DNA of 64,000 nt, from assembly GCA_002298125.1 (NCBI GenBank), contig DBMJ01000022.1:36162-100161 (forward strand). Direction: 5' to 3'. Positions within the stretch are counted from its first letter, which is position 1, and every line of letters begins with the position of its first letter. Under the pieces are notes generated by a model. That model was not told the origin of the DNA, did not search any database, and worked only from the letters and a program-made list of their open reading frames with translations. Source of the DNA: Clostridium sp. UBA701 (GTDB taxonomy: Bacteria > Bacillota > Clostridia > Clostridiales > Clostridiaceae). Below, piece by piece: positions 16,949 through 26,544 of the stretch. Both the position numbers and the translations under genes were made by a program.

Positions 16949-18142
16949 ATGTTTTCCATAAAATCAAAGCTCGACCATAACCTTCGTCATATTATGGATC
17001 AAAAATGTTATAAAAGTTATAGGGTACTCATTTACTGTAAGAATTTGCAGCAGAACATAGAAAGTAAAGTGAAATCTTATCGAGGTGAAGTACTGCGTTC
17101 CATTCCATTCTTAAATCTAATTGCCGCTAGAGTTACTGACAAAGCACTAGAAAGGCTTATTGAATATCCTGAGGTTGAATATATCTGTCAGGATAGCTAT
17201 GCACATCTTTGTGGTACAAGTGTTTGGAGCTCTAATCATGCTGTGGTTTCCGAACGATATATGTTGACAGGAAAGGGTGTGGGCATTGGACTAGTAGATA
17301 GTGGCACCTATCCTCATACCGATTTATTAAATCCTCACAATAGAATTAAGTTCTTTTTCGATTTGATAAACAACTGTAAATATCCCTATGATGACAATGG
17401 CCATGGAACCTTTATAAGTGGAATACTATGTGGGAGCGGATATTCCTCAAAGAAAATGTATAGAGGAGTGGCAGAAAATGCAGGTCTTTTTAGCATTAAA
17501 GCCTTTGATGCCCTTGGAAAGGGGTTCATATCCGATATTCTCTTTGCCCTTAATCTGCTCCTTGAAAAATCGGAGGAGCAAAACATTAAAGTAATCTGCT
17601 TACCCTTTGAAATAAGAGAAAACCTGAAGCTTATACAGGCTCTTTTTTCCTCCCTATTTACAAAGGCTGTAGAAAAAAACATTATAATAGTAGTACCCGC
17701 TGGACATAATGGCAGCGGAGAGGATGCCTTAAGAGGTATAGCCGCACTTAGTAACTGCATTACAGTTGGAGGCCTAGACACCACAAGAGAAATAAAGCCC
17801 TATCAATTTTCCTCAGAGGGTTTTAATGGAAAGAGGCAAAAGCCTGAACTCTGCGCCTCAGCTGTGGATATATGTTCACTAAATTGTGTTAAGGAGTATG
17901 TTTCAGAGAGAAATGGCGTGAAGCTATACCCTCCTGCGCTAGAAAAGCCCTATACCAATTACTCAGGTACCTCCTGTGCAGCTGCTTATGTAGCAGGTCT
18001 TTGTGCACTACTGTTTGAAAACAACAGCAAGCTTACCTTTAAGGATATAACCTCCTTAATGAAGGTATCTGCAAGGACTCTTGAAATGCCTGTTACTTTT
18101 CAAGGTATTGGGGTCATAGATATAAATAAGTTACTTCCCTAA
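16949..18142 (+). CDS. Subtilisin-like serine protease (S8)
   Basis: A 397-residue subtilase. An I9-like propeptide covers about residues 1-85. The catalytic triad is visible as Asp in GLVDSGTYPHTDL, His in DDNGHGTFISG and Ser in SGTSCAAAYVAGL, and the oxyanion-hole region reads VPAGHNGSG with an inserted His compared with the usual PAGN. There is no clear Sec signal peptide, so it may act inside the cell or leave by another route. The ATG follows GGAGG. It is a single gene with a terminator behind it. Confidence 0.9.
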   Translation: MFSIKSKLDHNLRHIMDQKCYKSYRVLIYCKNLQQNIESKVKSYRGEVLRSIPFLNLIAARVTDKALERLIEYPEVEYICQDSYAHLCGTSVWSSNHAVVSERYMLTGKGVGIGLVDSGTYPHTDLLNPHNRIKFFFDLINNCKYPYDDNGHGTFISGILCGSGYSSKKMYRGVAENAGLFSIKAFDALGKGFISDILFALNLLLEKSEEQNIKVICLPFEIRENLKLIQALFSSLFTKAVEKNIIIVVPAGHNGSGEDALRGIAALSNCITVGGLDTTREIKPYQFSSEGFNGKRQKPELCASAVDICSLNCVKEYVSERNGVKLYPPALEKPYTNYSGTSCAAAYVAGLCALLFENNSKLTFKDITSLMKVSARTLEMPVTFQGIGVIDINKLLP

Positions 18143-18144
18143 AA

Positions 18145-18188
18145 ATAGGTCAGTAGAGCAGAAAGCTTTACTGACCTATAATTGTTTT
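18145..18188 (+). terminator. Intrinsic terminator after the subtilase gene
   Basis: ATAGGTCAGTA pairs with TACTGACCTAT around a 13-nt loop and is followed by AATTGTTTT. Confidence 0.75.
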
Positions 18189-18286
18189 GCTGCCTCTGTA
18201 TTCCTCTAGTACTTCTTCTATTTCCTACCAAGCAGCTCTATCCTCATAAAATCAAGCAGAGCCTATCTGGCAGGAATGCCTAGAAC

Positions 18287-18631
18287 CTATCCAGCGAGAA
18301 TACCTATAATAATTGTAAGCACCATGGCTAATACGATAAGTACATTAAAGCACAGCCCCAGTATTGCAAAGACCTTTCTCTTATTAGGTATTGTAATTCC
18401 TGCAATAGCAAGACCTATTCCCACAAGGGTAGCTAAAAAAGCTATTATGAAGATTAATCCTAAAACCCCTGCAGCAGTATCATTGTAAGCTATAAGGTCA
18501 CTGTTAATGCCTGCATAAAGCAGTATGCCTAGAAAAGTCACAAGCATGACCATAGAAATAATAAAAGAAGCTACTCCAAACTCAGAATGTTTTGGCTTTT
18601 CTGTCCTCTCTGTAATAAGTTGTGTCTCCAT
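18287..18631 (-). CDS. Small membrane protein, DUF4190-like
   Basis: A 114-residue protein with three hydrophobic segments (IISMVMLVTFLGILLYA, GVLGLIFIIAFLATLVGIGLAIAGI and ILGLCFNVLIVLAMVLTIIIGIL). The KPKHSEFGVASFIISM beginning and NKRKVFAILGLCFN loop are typical of DUF4190-like proteins. The ATG at 18631 is 6 nt from a GGGGGT site. The ATG two codons earlier (18637) is too close to that site. No function is known. Confidence 0.7.
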   Translation of the reverse strand: METQLITERTEKPKHSEFGVASFIISMVMLVTFLGILLYAGINSDLIAYNDTAAGVLGLIFIIAFLATLVGIGLAIAGITIPNKRKVFAILGLCFNVLIVLAMVLTIIIGILAG

Positions 18632-18802
18632 ATCCATACCCCCAAGTAATATAATAATACTATTTTAACATATAATTACAGTAAAAAATATATCAATGTA
18701 TTTATATTACATTAATTCATTAAGTTGCATTTCTAGTTGAATACTGTTAGCATATTATTATATCCATGCGTTATATTTTGCAGGTGTAAAAGGAGGTATA
18801 TC

Positions 18803-20233
18803 ATGAATACTGTTATTTCACCATACCTAATAAGGATGAAGCCATATTTAAAGCAGCTAATAGAGGAATTGTCTAAGCATTTCTCCTACGTTTCCTTACT
18901 AGGCGTGGATACAAGAGGTAAGGATTTTAGAGTTGAAAAATCCGGAGCCAGAGTTGAGGATTCTGCGTGGAATGAACGAGGCTTTGTGATTCGAGTTCAT
19001 AATGGAGTAAATTATTGTGAATATTCTTTTAATGAATTAGAAGAGAACCAAATTTTATCTCAGGCTGAAAAAATAAAGAACATATTTTTATCACAGCTTT
19101 CAGCCTTAAAGGACAGCTCAATCCCTGTTAATAGCTATCAGCTTATAGAAGAGGAGGAGCTATCAAAAAGCTTTTATGCCGAAATTTCTGATAAGGCACA
19201 AGGGATTGGTATAGAGGAAAAATTAAACAGACTTCAGGCTATAAAGGATAAGGCTCTTAAACAGTATGAAGCTCTAGTGGATTTTAGAACAGGCTATAGT
19301 GAGGTTCATATATCAAAGCTTTTCCTGTCTCCTAAAAAAGATTTAGAGCAGTCCTATATTTGGAGTGAAGGACATTTAGTTCCAATAGTTAGAAAGGATG
19401 ACATCACAAAGTATTGCCATAGAGGTTTTTCAGGACTTAAGAGTGTAGAGCTTTTAGATGAAATGGAAGCTGCTATAGATAAGGTAGTAGAAGAAGCAAT
19501 GTCTCTATTAACTGCAAGTACCATAGAGCCAGGAGAGTATGAGGTTATATGCACTCCTGATGTGGCAGGCTTAATAGCCCATGAAGCCTTTGGCCATGGT
19601 GTTGAAATGGATATGTTTGTTAAGGAGCGGGCTCTTGCGGTTAATTATATAGACAAAAGAGTGGCTTCAGATTTAGTGGTGATGCACGATGGTGCTGCCT
19701 CTGCAAAAGATGTTTCTTCTTATCTCTTTGATGATGAAGGAACCTTGGCTAAGGATACAGTTATAATACAAAATGGAATATTAAAGCGAGGTATATCAGA
19801 TCTACTATCCGCCTTAATGCTGGGCACTGAACCAACTGGAAATGGTAAGCGTCAATCCTTTGAAAGAAAGGCATACACACGAATGACCAACACCTTTTTT
19901 GCTACAGGTGAGCATAGTTTAGAGGAAATGATAGCTTCTGTTAAATTTGGATATCTCTTAGACATTGCCATGAGCGGAATGGAAGATCCCAAGAACTGGG
20001 GAATACAGTGTATGCTTATGAAGGGCTTGGAAATTAAAGATGGAAAGCTTACCGGCAATATAGTCTCCCCTGTTATTATGACAGGCTATGTACCAGACTT
20101 ATTAAAGTCTATCTCTATGATATCTGGAGATTTCTCTCTTTCAGGTACAGGTGCCTGTGGTAAGGGCTACAAAGAACTTGTAAAGGTTTCTGCTGGCGGG
20201 CCATACATCAAGGCGAAAGCGAGGTTAGGTTAA
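18803..20233 (+). CDS. tldD: TldD family metalloprotease, catalytic subunit
   Basis: A 476-residue member of the TldD/PmbA family. The zinc site HEAFGH (HExxxH) lies in the middle after IAHEAFGHGVEMD, as expected for TldD and not for its partner. In E. coli the TldD/TldE heterodimer degrades unfolded peptides and trims microcin precursors. The ATG at 18803 follows AAAGGAGGTATATC. Translation from 18737 is possible in the same frame but has no ribosome binding site. The gene is followed after 1 bp by tldE, so the two are translationally coupled. Confidence 0.92.
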   Translation: MNTVISPYLIRMKPYLKQLIEELSKHFSYVSLLGVDTRGKDFRVEKSGARVEDSAWNERGFVIRVHNGVNYCEYSFNELEENQILSQAEKIKNIFLSQLSALKDSSIPVNSYQLIEEEELSKSFYAEISDKAQGIGIEEKLNRLQAIKDKALKQYEALVDFRTGYSEVHISKLFLSPKKDLEQSYIWSEGHLVPIVRKDDITKYCHRGFSGLKSVELLDEMEAAIDKVVEEAMSLLTASTIEPGEYEVICTPDVAGLIAHEAFGHGVEMDMFVKERALAVNYIDKRVASDLVVMHDGAASAKDVSSYLFDDEGTLAKDTVIIQNGILKRGISDLLSALMLGTEPTGNGKRQSFERKAYTRMTNTFFATGEHSLEEMIASVKFGYLLDIAMSGMEDPKNWGIQCMLMKGLEIKDGKLTGNIVSPVIMTGYVPDLLKSISMISGDFSLSGTGACGKGYKELVKVSAGGPYIKAKARLG

Positions 20234-20234
20234 T

Positions 20235-21533
20235 ATGTTAAGTAATATACTAGAGATACTTTCAAAGAAGAAGATAGGCCTTTGGAAGATAAACATTGAA
20301 GCTACTACAGCTATAGAATTATTCTTTATAAAAAAGAAGCTGGATATGAGCCGCAGTAAGGATGTGTCTCACTTAAAGCTTACTGTTTATAAGGATTTTG
20401 AAATGGATGGAGTAAAATATAGAGGCTCCTCCACTGCAGAAATTCATCCTCATATGAGTATGGAGGAAATCGCTGAAATAGTGGATAGCACTTATTTTGC
20501 TGCTTCACTTATAAAAAACAAATATTATCCTCTAGCTGAACCCTCCTTCTCCATAAAATCCTTAGAGCCATCAAGCTTTGACAAAAAACCGCTAGAACAA
20601 TGGATACCAGAGCTTACAGAGGCTATTTTTGCAGAGGATGTTTATGAGGATAGATACCTAAACTCTGCTGAGCTATTTCTAAACAAGGTTCAGCATAGAA
20701 TAATAAACTCCAAGGGTATTGATGTTAGCTACAGCTCTTATGACTGTTCACTAGAATTCGTATGCAGTACTAAGGGAGAAGCTGTAGAGGTAGAGATATA
20801 TAAATATCTTAAGTTCTCAGAATTTAATCCTGAGCTTATTTCAGAAAGCATAAAGGAATCACTTCACAACTGCTCTGAAAAGGCAAAGGCCTCAAAAACC
20901 CCTGCTTTAAAGAAATCCACTGTACTGCTCTCTGGAGAAGCCGTTAAGGAATTCTTTAATTATTACTATAACCAGAGCAAGGCAAACTCAGTGTATGCTG
21001 GGATTTCCAGCATGAAGCTTGGAGAGAAAATACAGGGTGAGAAGATTCAGGGTGATCCTATCACCATAACCCTTGATCCCTATCTTTCAAACTCTACAAA
21101 ATCTGCTCCCTATGATAGTCAGGGTACTGCTCTTAACAAGCTTGGACTTATCAAGGAAGGCACCTTGCTAAATTATTGGGGAGATGTAAGATTCTGCAGC
21201 TATCTTCAGGTTCCAGTTACAGGAGAAATCTCTAATATATGCATAGAGGGCGGCTCCAAGAGTCTGGAGGAGCTTAGAAGGGAACCTCATTTGGAGTTAG
21301 TAGCTTTTTCTGATTTTCAAATGGATAGTCTCACAGGCAACTTTGCTGGAGAGATTAGGTTAGGCTGGTATTTTGATGGTACTTTACGAAAACCAGTGAC
21401 AGGAGGCTCTATCTCTGGAAACATAAAAGAGGTACAAAAGAACATGTACCTATCAAAGGAGCTTCAGCAGGATAATGGCTTTAGAGGGCCAAGATCACTA
21501 CAGCTATTTAATATTTCTGTAGCAGGAGAATAA
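20235..21533 (+). CDS. tldE: TldE/PmbA family partner subunit
   Basis: A 432-residue protein with the TldD/PmbA fold but without HExxxH, so it is the non-catalytic partner. Family traits include ITLDPYLSNSTKSAPYDSQGTAL in the middle and the C-terminal TGNFAGEIRLGWYFDG and PVTGGSISGNI blocks. It lies immediately downstream of tldD. No ribosylated peptide precursor or other peptide substrate gene is visible next to it. Confidence 0.9.
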   Translation: MLSNILEILSKKKIGLWKINIEATTAIELFFIKKKLDMSRSKDVSHLKLTVYKDFEMDGVKYRGSSTAEIHPHMSMEEIAEIVDSTYFAASLIKNKYYPLAEPSFSIKSLEPSSFDKKPLEQWIPELTEAIFAEDVYEDRYLNSAELFLNKVQHRIINSKGIDVSYSSYDCSLEFVCSTKGEAVEVEIYKYLKFSEFNPELISESIKESLHNCSEKAKASKTPALKKSTVLLSGEAVKEFFNYYYNQSKANSVYAGISSMKLGEKIQGEKIQGDPITITLDPYLSNSTKSAPYDSQGTALNKLGLIKEGTLLNYWGDVRFCSYLQVPVTGEISNICIEGGSKSLEELRREPHLELVAFSDFQMDSLTGNFAGEIRLGWYFDGTLRKPVTGGSISGNIKEVQKNMYLSKELQQDNGFRGPRSLQLFNISVAGE

Positions 21534-21543
21534 AGTAATATTT

Positions 21544-21594
21544 TAAGCAGTGCATTAAGCTAAGTCAGCTTGTATGTACTGCTTTTATTTTTTC
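21544..21594 (+). terminator. Intrinsic terminator after tldE
   Basis: AAGCAGT and ACTGCTT close a hairpin that also has an inner AAGCT/AGCTT-type pairing, followed by TTATTTTTT. Confidence 0.75.
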
Positions 21595-21776
21595 TAGCAC
21601 TAATAACTTGCCAAGAAGGTATATACCCGTCTATTAATTGCTATTTTTTGATAATTTTTTACATAAAAAATAGGTAAAATGTTGTATATTAAATTAGTTT
21701 ATTCTATACTTAAATTAATGACAGATTACAAACAATCTTAAATTATATAAGATTATTATATGTAAGGGGGTCAAGC

Positions 21777-23042
21777 ATGGATAGCTATAATTTAGAGCCA
21801 GAAAATTTTTCCCTAAGGCACTATAGAAAGTTCTTTATCTCCATAACTATTCTGTTTATATTGATTTATGCAGGAACTAAAAACTATCTTTTTTTTCACT
21901 TTGCAGTAGAATTAGCCACTATAATTATAGGTTTTAGTATGACTATTCTTGCTATTGATTCGGACAAGCTTACTAATAATAGCTATTACAATTTTTTAGG
22001 TATCGCCTTCTTTTTCGTGGCACTGTTTGGCGTTGTACATACAGCCACCTACAAGGGTATGGGTATATTTAATTTGAATACTGCCAACTATGCCACTCAA
22101 ATGTGGATAATACAAAGATATATCCAGAGTATTTCTATGGTGATAGCCTTTAGCTTTATAAATAAAAAGATAAATCTAAAAAAGGCTGGACTTATCTATG
22201 CATTAGCCTCAGTGCTTCTTATAGCTTCAGTTTTTATATGGCCTATTTTCCCAAATTGTTTTGTAGAGGGCACTGGCCTTACTTCTTTTAAGAGAATAAG
22301 TGAGCTTATTATCACAATTATCTTTGCTGCTGCCTTATTTCTTCTCTATAAAAACAAGGTCCATTTTCACAAGAAGGTTATAAAATATATTTCCTTTTCA
22401 ATTATATTGTCTATTGTTTCTGAGCTGTTTTTCGTACTATATGTGACTGTTTATGATTTAATACTGTTCACTGGACATATATTTAATCTTTTATCCATTT
22501 ATGCAATTTATATCGCAGTGGTTGAGACCTCCTTTAAAAATCCCATGATGACCTTGTTTAATAGTGTAAAGATAAAAAATGAGGAGCTTATTGAAAAGGA
22601 AAAAGAATTAAGGGAGAAAAATGCTGAATTAAATGAGAAAAATGTCCAGCTAGAAGAAGTGAAGAACATGATGCTAGACAGTGTAGAAAAATATGAGCAA
22701 ATAATAGAGCTTTTGCCAGATGCTGTACTATTCCTTCAGGACGGTTCCGTAGAATATCTAAATAGAAAAATGAGAGAAATGGTAAATGTGGAGGATATGG
22801 AAAGAGTTCGCGGCAGGAATATATTTGAACTAGCCTCTCCAGAATACCATAACTTCATAGAGGGTATCATAAGTTACATATATAGCGGAAATAGTATTAT
22901 GGATGAAGAGTATACTCTAAAGTTAAAAAATGGTGTGGAGTTAAACATAGAATATTCCATCCTCTCCTTTAATTTAAAGGAAAAAAAATGTGCCTTGCTT
23001 GTGTTTAAAGAAGCAAGAAAAGTAGTTTGTCCTGTACCGTAA
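21777..23042 (+). CDS. MASE3-type membrane sensor with PAS domain, no output domain
   Basis: A 421-residue protein. The N-terminal ~250 residues have about eight hydrophobic helices and resemble the MASE3 sensory domain (VALFGVVHTATYKGMGIF is its typical motif). A coiled coil of KNEELIEKEKELREKNAEL-type repeats follows (about residues 265-310), and then a PAS domain (EQIIELLPDAVLFLQDG...). In the family these usually precede a histidine kinase or GGDEF domain. Here the frame stops after PAS and an intrinsic terminator follows within 10 bp, so there is no output domain. It may signal by partner binding or be a shortened kinase. The ATG follows AAGGGGG. Confidence 0.8.
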   Translation: MDSYNLEPENFSLRHYRKFFISITILFILIYAGTKNYLFFHFAVELATIIIGFSMTILAIDSDKLTNNSYYNFLGIAFFFVALFGVVHTATYKGMGIFNLNTANYATQMWIIQRYIQSISMVIAFSFINKKINLKKAGLIYALASVLLIASVFIWPIFPNCFVEGTGLTSFKRISELIITIIFAAALFLLYKNKVHFHKKVIKYISFSIILSIVSELFFVLYVTVYDLILFTGHIFNLLSIYAIYIAVVETSFKNPMMTLFNSVKIKNEELIEKEKELREKNAELNEKNVQLEEVKNMMLDSVEKYEQIIELLPDAVLFLQDGSVEYLNRKMREMVNVEDMERVRGRNIFELASPEYHNFIEGIISYIYSGNSIMDEEYTLKLKNGVELNIEYSILSFNLKEKKCALLVFKEARKVVCPVP

Positions 23043-23050
23043 GGTGTAAG

Positions 23051-23083
23051 AAGGCAGCTTGTTATCCAAGCCGCCTTTTTTAA
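23051..23083 (+). terminator. Intrinsic terminator after the MASE3-PAS gene
   Basis: AAGGCAGCTTG pairs with CAAGCCGCCTT around TTATC, followed by TTTTAAT. It overlaps the stop of the converging tautomerase gene. Confidence 0.8.
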
Positions 23084-23451
23084 TGCTTTCCTGTATATCC
23101 GTGGGAGGTGCCGCCACAATAATTATCCCTGGTAAGCTCGTACATAACACAGTTTATATCCTCACCAGCCACCCCTGTATAGTGCTGAAGTATTGTAATA
23201 ATAGCCCTCATAAGCTCCTCCTTCAACGCCCTGCCTCTCCCCGCATACAGTGTAATCTCCACAAAAATAAAATCTTTTGATCTGCTTTCGTGGATGCTTC
23301 TGCTAAATTTATCAGTTTCATAAAGCATAACTTGCCCAATATATTCTGGAACCTTCAGCACCTCCGGGATGACCTTCCTTATGTCATCTACCAGCATTTT
23401 TTTCTCCTCTGCAGCTAGTCCTTCAGCCATATGAATTTTAACCTGGGGCAT
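23080..23451 (-). CDS. Tautomerase superfamily protein
   Basis: A 123-residue protein of the 4-oxalocrotonate tautomerase/MIF superfamily. I start it at the ATG at 23451, after GGAAGGTGAT, because that gives MPQVKIHM: family members use the Pro exposed after Met removal as catalytic base. An upstream GTG-type start would mask that Pro. The length suggests a fused or long form rather than the 60-residue 4-OT. The substrate is unknown. Confidence 0.72.
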   Translation of the reverse strand: MPQVKIHMAEGLAAEEKKMLVDDIRKVIPEVLKVPEYIGQVMLYETDKFSRSIHESRSKDFIFVEITLYAGRGRALKEELMRAIITILQHYTGVAGEDINCVMYELTRDNYCGGTSHGYTGKH

Positions 23452-23523
23452 AGTATCACCTTCCACCTTGTGATTTCATCATATTTCTGTAATTAATAAT
23501 GTCTTTATTATATTTTCGTATAA

Positions 23524-25005
23524 TTAATGCTTTTCCTCATGGTAAGAAAAAAATTGTTCCCTATTTTCTTTATTTATCTTTAGCAGCTCTTCTACGTCAA
23601 AGGAGGTATAGGGATCATATTCTAATTTTTCTCCGTCAAATACTATGTACTCACAGTGAAAATCCATAACCACCCTTGGTTTTGGTACGGGTTTTATCCA
23701 CAGATATGCTGCCCACTTTTCCACATCCTCCACAGTAATATAAAAAGCACCATATTTTATACACCTAGCCGCAGCCTCCAGTGCCGCTAGAGTAAGTAGG
23801 GCCTTGCCATGATATATGGAATAGATGTGATTATCATACAGAGGATGTCTTGAATGCTTGGCTATGCTTATTAAAACCTCTTCAGCTATACTTACCTTAA
23901 GTATTTTCAGCTCCTCTAGCAAGGCCTCCTTCACATATCCCTCATGAAGAGGCTCCAAAGCCTGCATATCAAACACCCTCCAGTCCTCCCCTGCAGAAAC
24001 TTTATCCTTGTCCCCCCTCACTATAAAATACTCTGAAAGCCTATGGTAGTCTAGGTCCGCTTCGTCTAGAAACAGTATAGGCTTTTTCCCCTTAGCATCT
24101 TCAATGGACTTTGCTACCTTAAGAAGCCAGGAATCTGCCATAGAATCCTCTGCCCCCTCCATTAAATAGTACTTAAACCTATCTCTCTTTTTATGCTTTT
24201 CCTGTTGAAAAAGATTGTAGTGAAAATAGAAATTTTCCCTGAAGATAAAGGGCTCCTTTATGCTATATAGATAGGACATAAGATAATACATATACTGACT
24301 CTTACCGCTGCCGTTTAATCTTCCATAGAGCATTAACTTTTGTTCTTGTCCAAAAGCACTGTATTCCACAAGCATATTCTTCATTGCTCTAAGGAGCTCA
24401 GTATCAGGAATCCTGCCTAAGCCTCGCTTTCTGCAGTAGTCTATGGAGGCTATGTATTTTAACCCATCCTCTATATCAGAAAGGCTTTGAAACTTTCTCT
24501 GGGTCTCCTCCAAGGAGGAAATATTAAGACTCTTTATGGTATTTTCTATATTGTACTTTAAGTCCCTAATAGCATCAAAAATAAGCTCCTTAAAATAAAG
24601 CCTTTCATCTTCAAAAAGAGTGATATACTGCTTTTTAAGTATTTTATCACAATCTCCTTCATCCAAATAGCAGTCCTTTGCCAAAAGCCCTTCACGAAGC
24701 TTTCCAAGGCTTAGAATATTCCTCCTGCTATAGCTGTTTACAAGGTAGTGCCCGTAGGGCCATCCAAGCTCATCCTGCACTTGAAAGCACACATTATTTA
24801 TTATGTCCCTATTCACCTCTCCTCTTGTTACAATAATATAGCTTGGGTAATCATAAGGAAACTCCTCCTGTAAAAACTCCTCCTCAAGAAGAATAAAATA
24901 TAGAATTGAGTTATTACTGCCCTTTAATTTTTGATTTAATTTCTCATAAAAATATCTCACAGTCCTTCTAAACTCAATATTTTCTATCAGCTGAAAGTTG
25001 TCCAT
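23524..25005 (-). CDS. Uncharacterised P-loop (AAA-like) ATPase
   Basis: I do not recognise a named family for this 493-residue protein. GRLNGSGKSQYMYYL (about residue 230) looks like a P-loop of the GSGKS type, and KPILFLDEADLD about 90 residues later is a good Walker B, so ATP binding is likely. The region before it is Leu/Glu-rich and helical. A C-terminal ~110-residue part contains HSRHPLYDNHIYSIYHGKALL, reminiscent of the lid of AAA proteins that act on partners. The ATG at 25005 follows AGGAGGAGAGAGC. It lies 53 bp after a lipoprotein gene with which it is probably co-transcribed. Confidence 0.65.
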   Translation of the reverse strand: MDNFQLIENIEFRRTVRYFYEKLNQKLKGSNNSILYFILLEEEFLQEEFPYDYPSYIIVTRGEVNRDIINNVCFQVQDELGWPYGHYLVNSYSRRNILSLGKLREGLLAKDCYLDEGDCDKILKKQYITLFEDERLYFKELIFDAIRDLKYNIENTIKSLNISSLEETQRKFQSLSDIEDGLKYIASIDYCRKRGLGRIPDTELLRAMKNMLVEYSAFGQEQKLMLYGRLNGSGKSQYMYYLMSYLYSIKEPFIFRENFYFHYNLFQQEKHKKRDRFKYYLMEGAEDSMADSWLLKVAKSIEDAKGKKPILFLDEADLDYHRLSEYFIVRGDKDKVSAGEDWRVFDMQALEPLHEGYVKEALLEELKILKVSIAEEVLISIAKHSRHPLYDNHIYSIYHGKALLTLAALEAAARCIKYGAFYITVEDVEKWAAYLWIKPVPKPRVVMDFHCEYIVFDGEKLEYDPYTSFDVEELLKINKENREQFFSYHEEKH

Positions 25006-25058
25006 GCTCTCTCCTCCTAAAAACAAAAAACTCGTATATGCTACGAGCTTCAACTGCA

Positions 25059-25718
25059 CTATTTAAGTTCTGTTCCGCCCCATTCCACCACTGTATATCC
25101 GTTTCTTTCCACAGAGTGCAATTGCTGTGCTTCAATTTTAATTGGCTTACTTAGCGGTTTAAATACCATAAATACCCTTATAAAGCTCTTTGGCTCAGGC
25201 TCTATATTTAACTTTGCAAGCTTCTCATAGGCCTCAGACTGGAAGGTGATAAGATTGTACTTATTGTGTTCCAGCCTTGGAAGCCAGTAGGTTATAAAAT
25301 CGTTGCTTTCTCTTTCGTTAAGACCTAAGGTTTTCAGCTTGTCATATAAAAACTCCCCGCTGTCTTCCCCCTTAACTACAAAGCCGCAGCTTAAATCCCA
25401 GGAAGTACTCTTTGGAATACCCTCCCAAAACAGATAAGAGTACTCTCTTTCATCCTTGGTATTCTTAAGTATACCCTGTGGCGTTGCCCTAACCAGCCAG
25501 CCATCTTCATACTTTGGATAGGTACTAGTAAGCTTACCATTGTACTTAAGCTTTACAGATATCTCCATCTCCTTTTCAGGGTAGAGGTAAATTACAGGCT
25601 TTTTAGTAACCGGCCCCCTGAAACAGCCCTCTAAATAGCTGCAGGCACAAAGGGTAATTGAAATTAGAATCAGCATAGAGCTAAGCAGGTAAATTTTTTT
25701 CCTTGAAGAATTTCTCAT
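25059..25718 (-). CDS. Lipoprotein with KPVIYLYP motif
   Basis: A 219-residue protein with a lipoprotein signal (MRNSSRKKIYLLSSMLILIS, lipobox ITLCAC). After the Cys comes KKPVIYLYPEKEMEISVKL. This KPVIYLYP beta-strand opening recurs in uncharacterised secreted proteins of bacteria and some fungi, and no activity is established as far as I know. The protein would be anchored outside the membrane. It follows the ABC permease gene after 91 bp and precedes the P-loop ATPase gene. Its link to the EET/quinone operon upstream is uncertain. Confidence 0.7.
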   Translation of the reverse strand: MRNSSRKKIYLLSSMLILISITLCACSYLEGCFRGPVTKKPVIYLYPEKEMEISVKLKYNGKLTSTYPKYEDGWLVRATPQGILKNTKDEREYSYLFWEGIPKSTSWDLSCGFVVKGEDSGEFLYDKLKTLGLNERESNDFITYWLPRLEHNKYNLITFQSEAYEKLAKLNIEPEPKSFIRVFMVFKPLSKPIKIEAQQLHSVERNGYTVVEWGGTELK

Positions 25719-25737
25719 AAAATCCCCCCTATAATTG

Positions 25738-25766
25738 AACAGGTACTAAGCCATTTAGCACCTGTT
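25738..25766 (-). terminator. Inverted repeat between permease and lipoprotein genes
   Basis: AACAGGT and ACCTGTT arms with inner GCTAA/TTAGT pairing. There is no U-tract, so this may be a processing stem or weak terminator. Confidence 0.35.
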
Positions 25767-25809
25767 GTTATATAGTTATACGATTAAATTCATAAATAGT
25801 CCTCTGCTT

Positions 25810-26544
25810 TTACCACCTAACAAGCCTTTTTTGAGCAGCGTCCACTAAGATAAACAGCAATACCCCTACGATACTTAAAAGCAGTATGCCGCAATACATC
25901 TCCAGATAATTAACCCTCATCCAGGCATCCATAATAAAATAACCCAAGCCATACTCTGTGCCATAGGTTTCTGTGAAAAATAATACAGAGATGGCAGTAC
26001 CCAAGGCAACTCTCATGGAGGTTAAAATCTTAGCAAGACTGGCAGGCCATACTATCTCCATAAATATCTGAAGAGAGCTTGCCCCTAGTGAATGCAGGCT
26101 ATAATAGGCCTCCTTTGGAATTTCCCTTACTGCATCTCTGGAAGCTACAAGTATTTGAAACACCACTATGAGCACTATCATAGTTACCTTAGCTCCTTCA
26201 CCAAGACCCATTAAAAGCATTACTACTGGCAGTAGTGCAATTTTGGGAACCGGGTAGGAGAAGTATACAAGGGGAGATAGGATTCTATCCGCCAGAGGAA
26301 AGTAGCCCATGAGAAAGCCCAGTGACGTTCCCAGCACAAAGGAGATAGCAAGCCCCTCTATAATTCGAAGAACACTGTAGAGCACATGAATGCCAAGTCT
26401 ATGAAAGGGAAGTGAAAAAAGCTCCTCAATAACTCTAAAGGGTGATGGCACTATGGGAAGCTTAACTATTAACGAAGCCAAATACCAAAGCATTAAAATG
26501 GCTATAAAGCCCAGGACATATTCCCTATATTTTTTATCCTTCAT
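25810..26544 (-). CDS. ABC transporter permease, SsuC/TauC-like
   Basis: A 244-residue inner membrane permease with about six helices. The EAA loop that docks the ATPase reads EAYYSLHSLGASSLQIFMEIVWP. It is the family that imports sulfonates, taurine, nitrate, thiamine precursors and aromatic acids, so the family does not fix the substrate. Its start overlaps the end of the ATPase gene by 11 bp. Context (downstream of ubiX in one operon) suggests a small aromatic or quinone precursor. Confidence 0.88.
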   Translation of the reverse strand: MKDKKYREYVLGFIAILMLWYLASLIVKLPIVPSPFRVIEELFSLPFHRLGIHVLYSVLRIIEGLAISFVLGTSLGFLMGYFPLADRILSPLVYFSYPVPKIALLPVVMLLMGLGEGAKVTMIVLIVVFQILVASRDAVREIPKEAYYSLHSLGASSLQIFMEIVWPASLAKILTSMRVALGTAISVLFFTETYGTEYGLGYFIMDAWMRVNYLEMYCGILLLSIVGVLLFILVDAAQKRLVRW

